Shown: one piece after another, positions 62,664-64,000 of the stretch
How positions within the stretch are numbered: position 1 is the first letter of the stretch
Layout: each line of letters opens with the position of its first letter
Assembly (NCBI GenBank): GCA_024760905.1
Contig: CM045729.1
Location: 51,689,580-51,753,579, forward strand
Reading direction: 5' to 3'
Source: Plotosus lineatus
Taxonomy: Eukaryota > Chordata > Actinopteri > Siluriformes > Plotosidae
DNA: 64,000 nucleotides
Position numbers and translations under genes: made by a program
Notes under the pieces: generated by a model
The model's input: the letters and a program-made list of their open reading frames with translations, nothing else
Databases searched by the model: none
Told to the model about the DNA's origin: nothing

Positions 62664-63298
62664 CTGAAACAGCTGTGCTTTTGGGGTCAGTTAGGTAAAG
62701 TGTTTTAGCTGCAGGGACACACCACATGGCTGCACCTGTGATCAACTGCTCATCTGAGAGCCTCGACTCACTCCACCACTGTGAGCTATGACACTGGGTA
62801 GATATGAACTACATACCTTAAAAGCAATACCTAACCAATTGTTTGCACTGTGTTCTTTATTATCCAGTAAATCAACTTGGTTGTTATATTTCAAGATAGG
62901 GATTTAATACATAATTAACGTATTCTAATAATCCCGAATATGATAGCAATTAATCTAGTTTAAGCATTTACTCTTTAAAAACATATTTAGTCAGTTACCT
63001 TAAAGCTATCCTTCAAATGAATGTAGACTACACGACACGCTAGATGGTATAAGTGGTGTCATTACACATTACACAAATGATTGATGGCACTGCTTCTACT
63101 AAATACAAACAATACTAAATCAAATATCAAAAGAAGCTGTCAAACAGCTTCCCTTAAAAAATATTTAATTACAGTAAAAAAAAAACAAAAACAAACAAAC
63201 AGACAAACAAAAAAAGAACAAAAACCAAAACAAAACAAAACCAAAAAACAGCCAGTCCATTTGAAATAACTCCCTTACCTTTGGAATAAAGTACAGTA
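62205..63298. other. Gene-free stretch with a (GT)n run
   Basis: GT run at 62616-62661. CAAA-rich simple sequence at 63176-63245. No gene. Confidence 0.4.
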
Positions 63299-64000
63299 CA
63301 GTTGGCCCCCTACTTATGAAACCCCCTGGGTATGAAAATTCTGGGTTATGAAAAACATGCCAAATGTGACATTTAAAATTCAAAATTTCACACGATGCAC
63401 GAGTTTCTCTCTCATTGGCTGTCTCCCAACATCTCGCCCCACTGGCCTCCCATTGGCTAGGAGGGATGACGCAGCTGGACGTTACCCAAACTTCCTGTTT
63501 GTCACACGCGTGAAAGAGAGTTGACTGTTGGCTTGTTTTGAGATTGATCATGCAGCGTAATATTTCGTTATCGCCGAAACTCCTCTACAATCAGGATGAT
63601 ATTGAACCAGAAGGAGAACTTAAAGCAGAAATACAGTGACGGAAGTGATTAGTTCGGCACGATATTAAAACAGAGTGCTTCTTGGGAGAAGACCTCCGAT
63701 CTCGCAAGGAAGCAAGTTAATATTGAATGAGCACCTCTGATCTTTCAAACAAGTACTGTAAATCCACTAAATCCACAAGTTGTTTAATTCAGTAAATGTT
63801 TAATAAATGTGGTGCATGTGAGCAAAAAACGTGGTTCATCTGGACCTCCGATCCCTCAAGGAATCAAGGTAAAGTTGAGTTTGGACCTCCAATCTGTCAA
63901 AAGCAGGGAATGCGCTTTGAATTCCATATCTTAAAATGCTCCGGCGTCCTGCTTGAGGGCATGGCCCGCAGCGCCACAATAAACATTTAATGTGTGTACT
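63299..64000 (+). mobile_element. Pogo/Tigger-like element, cut by the window edge
   Basis: Starts after a TA with CAGTTGGCCCCCTACTTATG, a Tigger-type end. The interior 63400-63480 (CATTGGCTGTCTCCCAACAT onward) is the inverse of part of the element at 61214, so the two are related. From 63690 it holds four diverged copies of a GACCTCCGATCTCTCAAGGA-like unit. No transposase recognised before the window ends; the far end is outside. Confidence 0.65.

Overview
The window is vertebrate nuclear DNA, almost certainly from a teleost fish. It holds one short-intron vertebrate gene (an hnRNP A3-type gene), fish-type Tc1, hAT and pogo-like DNA transposons, fish LINEs of the RTE and jockey-like kinds, dense tRNA-derived SINEs, and very many AC, AT, TAA and GA microsatellites. 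There is no sign of operons, prophage or CRISPR. I would guess an otophysan fish (catfish or characin group) from the repeat flavour, but the sequence does not prove it.

Layout. About 0-4.7 kb is AT-rich non-coding DNA with LINE and SINE fragments, possibly including the 3' end of a convergent neighbour. From 4.7 to 8.9 kb lies the only convincing host gene, hnrnpa3-like, on the minus strand. Ten coding exons give 339 residues: two RRMs, a glycine-rich tail and a C-terminal PY-type nuclear localisation signal. There is also a likely 3'UTR intron, and a promoter with a perfect CRE. From 9.2 to 17.7 kb is a transposon-rich stretch with a 5'-truncated RTE LINE, a young LINE insertion with a 14-bp target duplication, several SINEs and a decayed LINE tail.

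From about 17.7 kb to the end I find no gene I can name. The stretch alternates SINEs, a Tc1 element with a nested SINE, a scrambled second Tc1, microsatellites, a 1.07-kb hexamer minisatellite grown inside a SINE, and pogo-like elements. Between these lie repeat-free blocks, often rich in TAAT, SOX, TCF or RFX-like motifs, that look like conserved non-coding elements. An isolated CpG island sits at 25.5-26.1 kb. Two exon-like segments on the minus strand (about 53 and 62 kb) are worth checking.

How it fits together. In mammals the 5' side of HNRNPA3 borders the gene desert that forms the 3' (telomeric) HOXD regulatory domain. Here the hnrnpa3 promoter faces a 50-kb gene-free stretch with candidate regulatory blocks, the same geometry. 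My main inference is that most of this window is the distal end of that landscape in a fish. It rests on gene order known from mammals and on the look of the sequence; no alignment was run.
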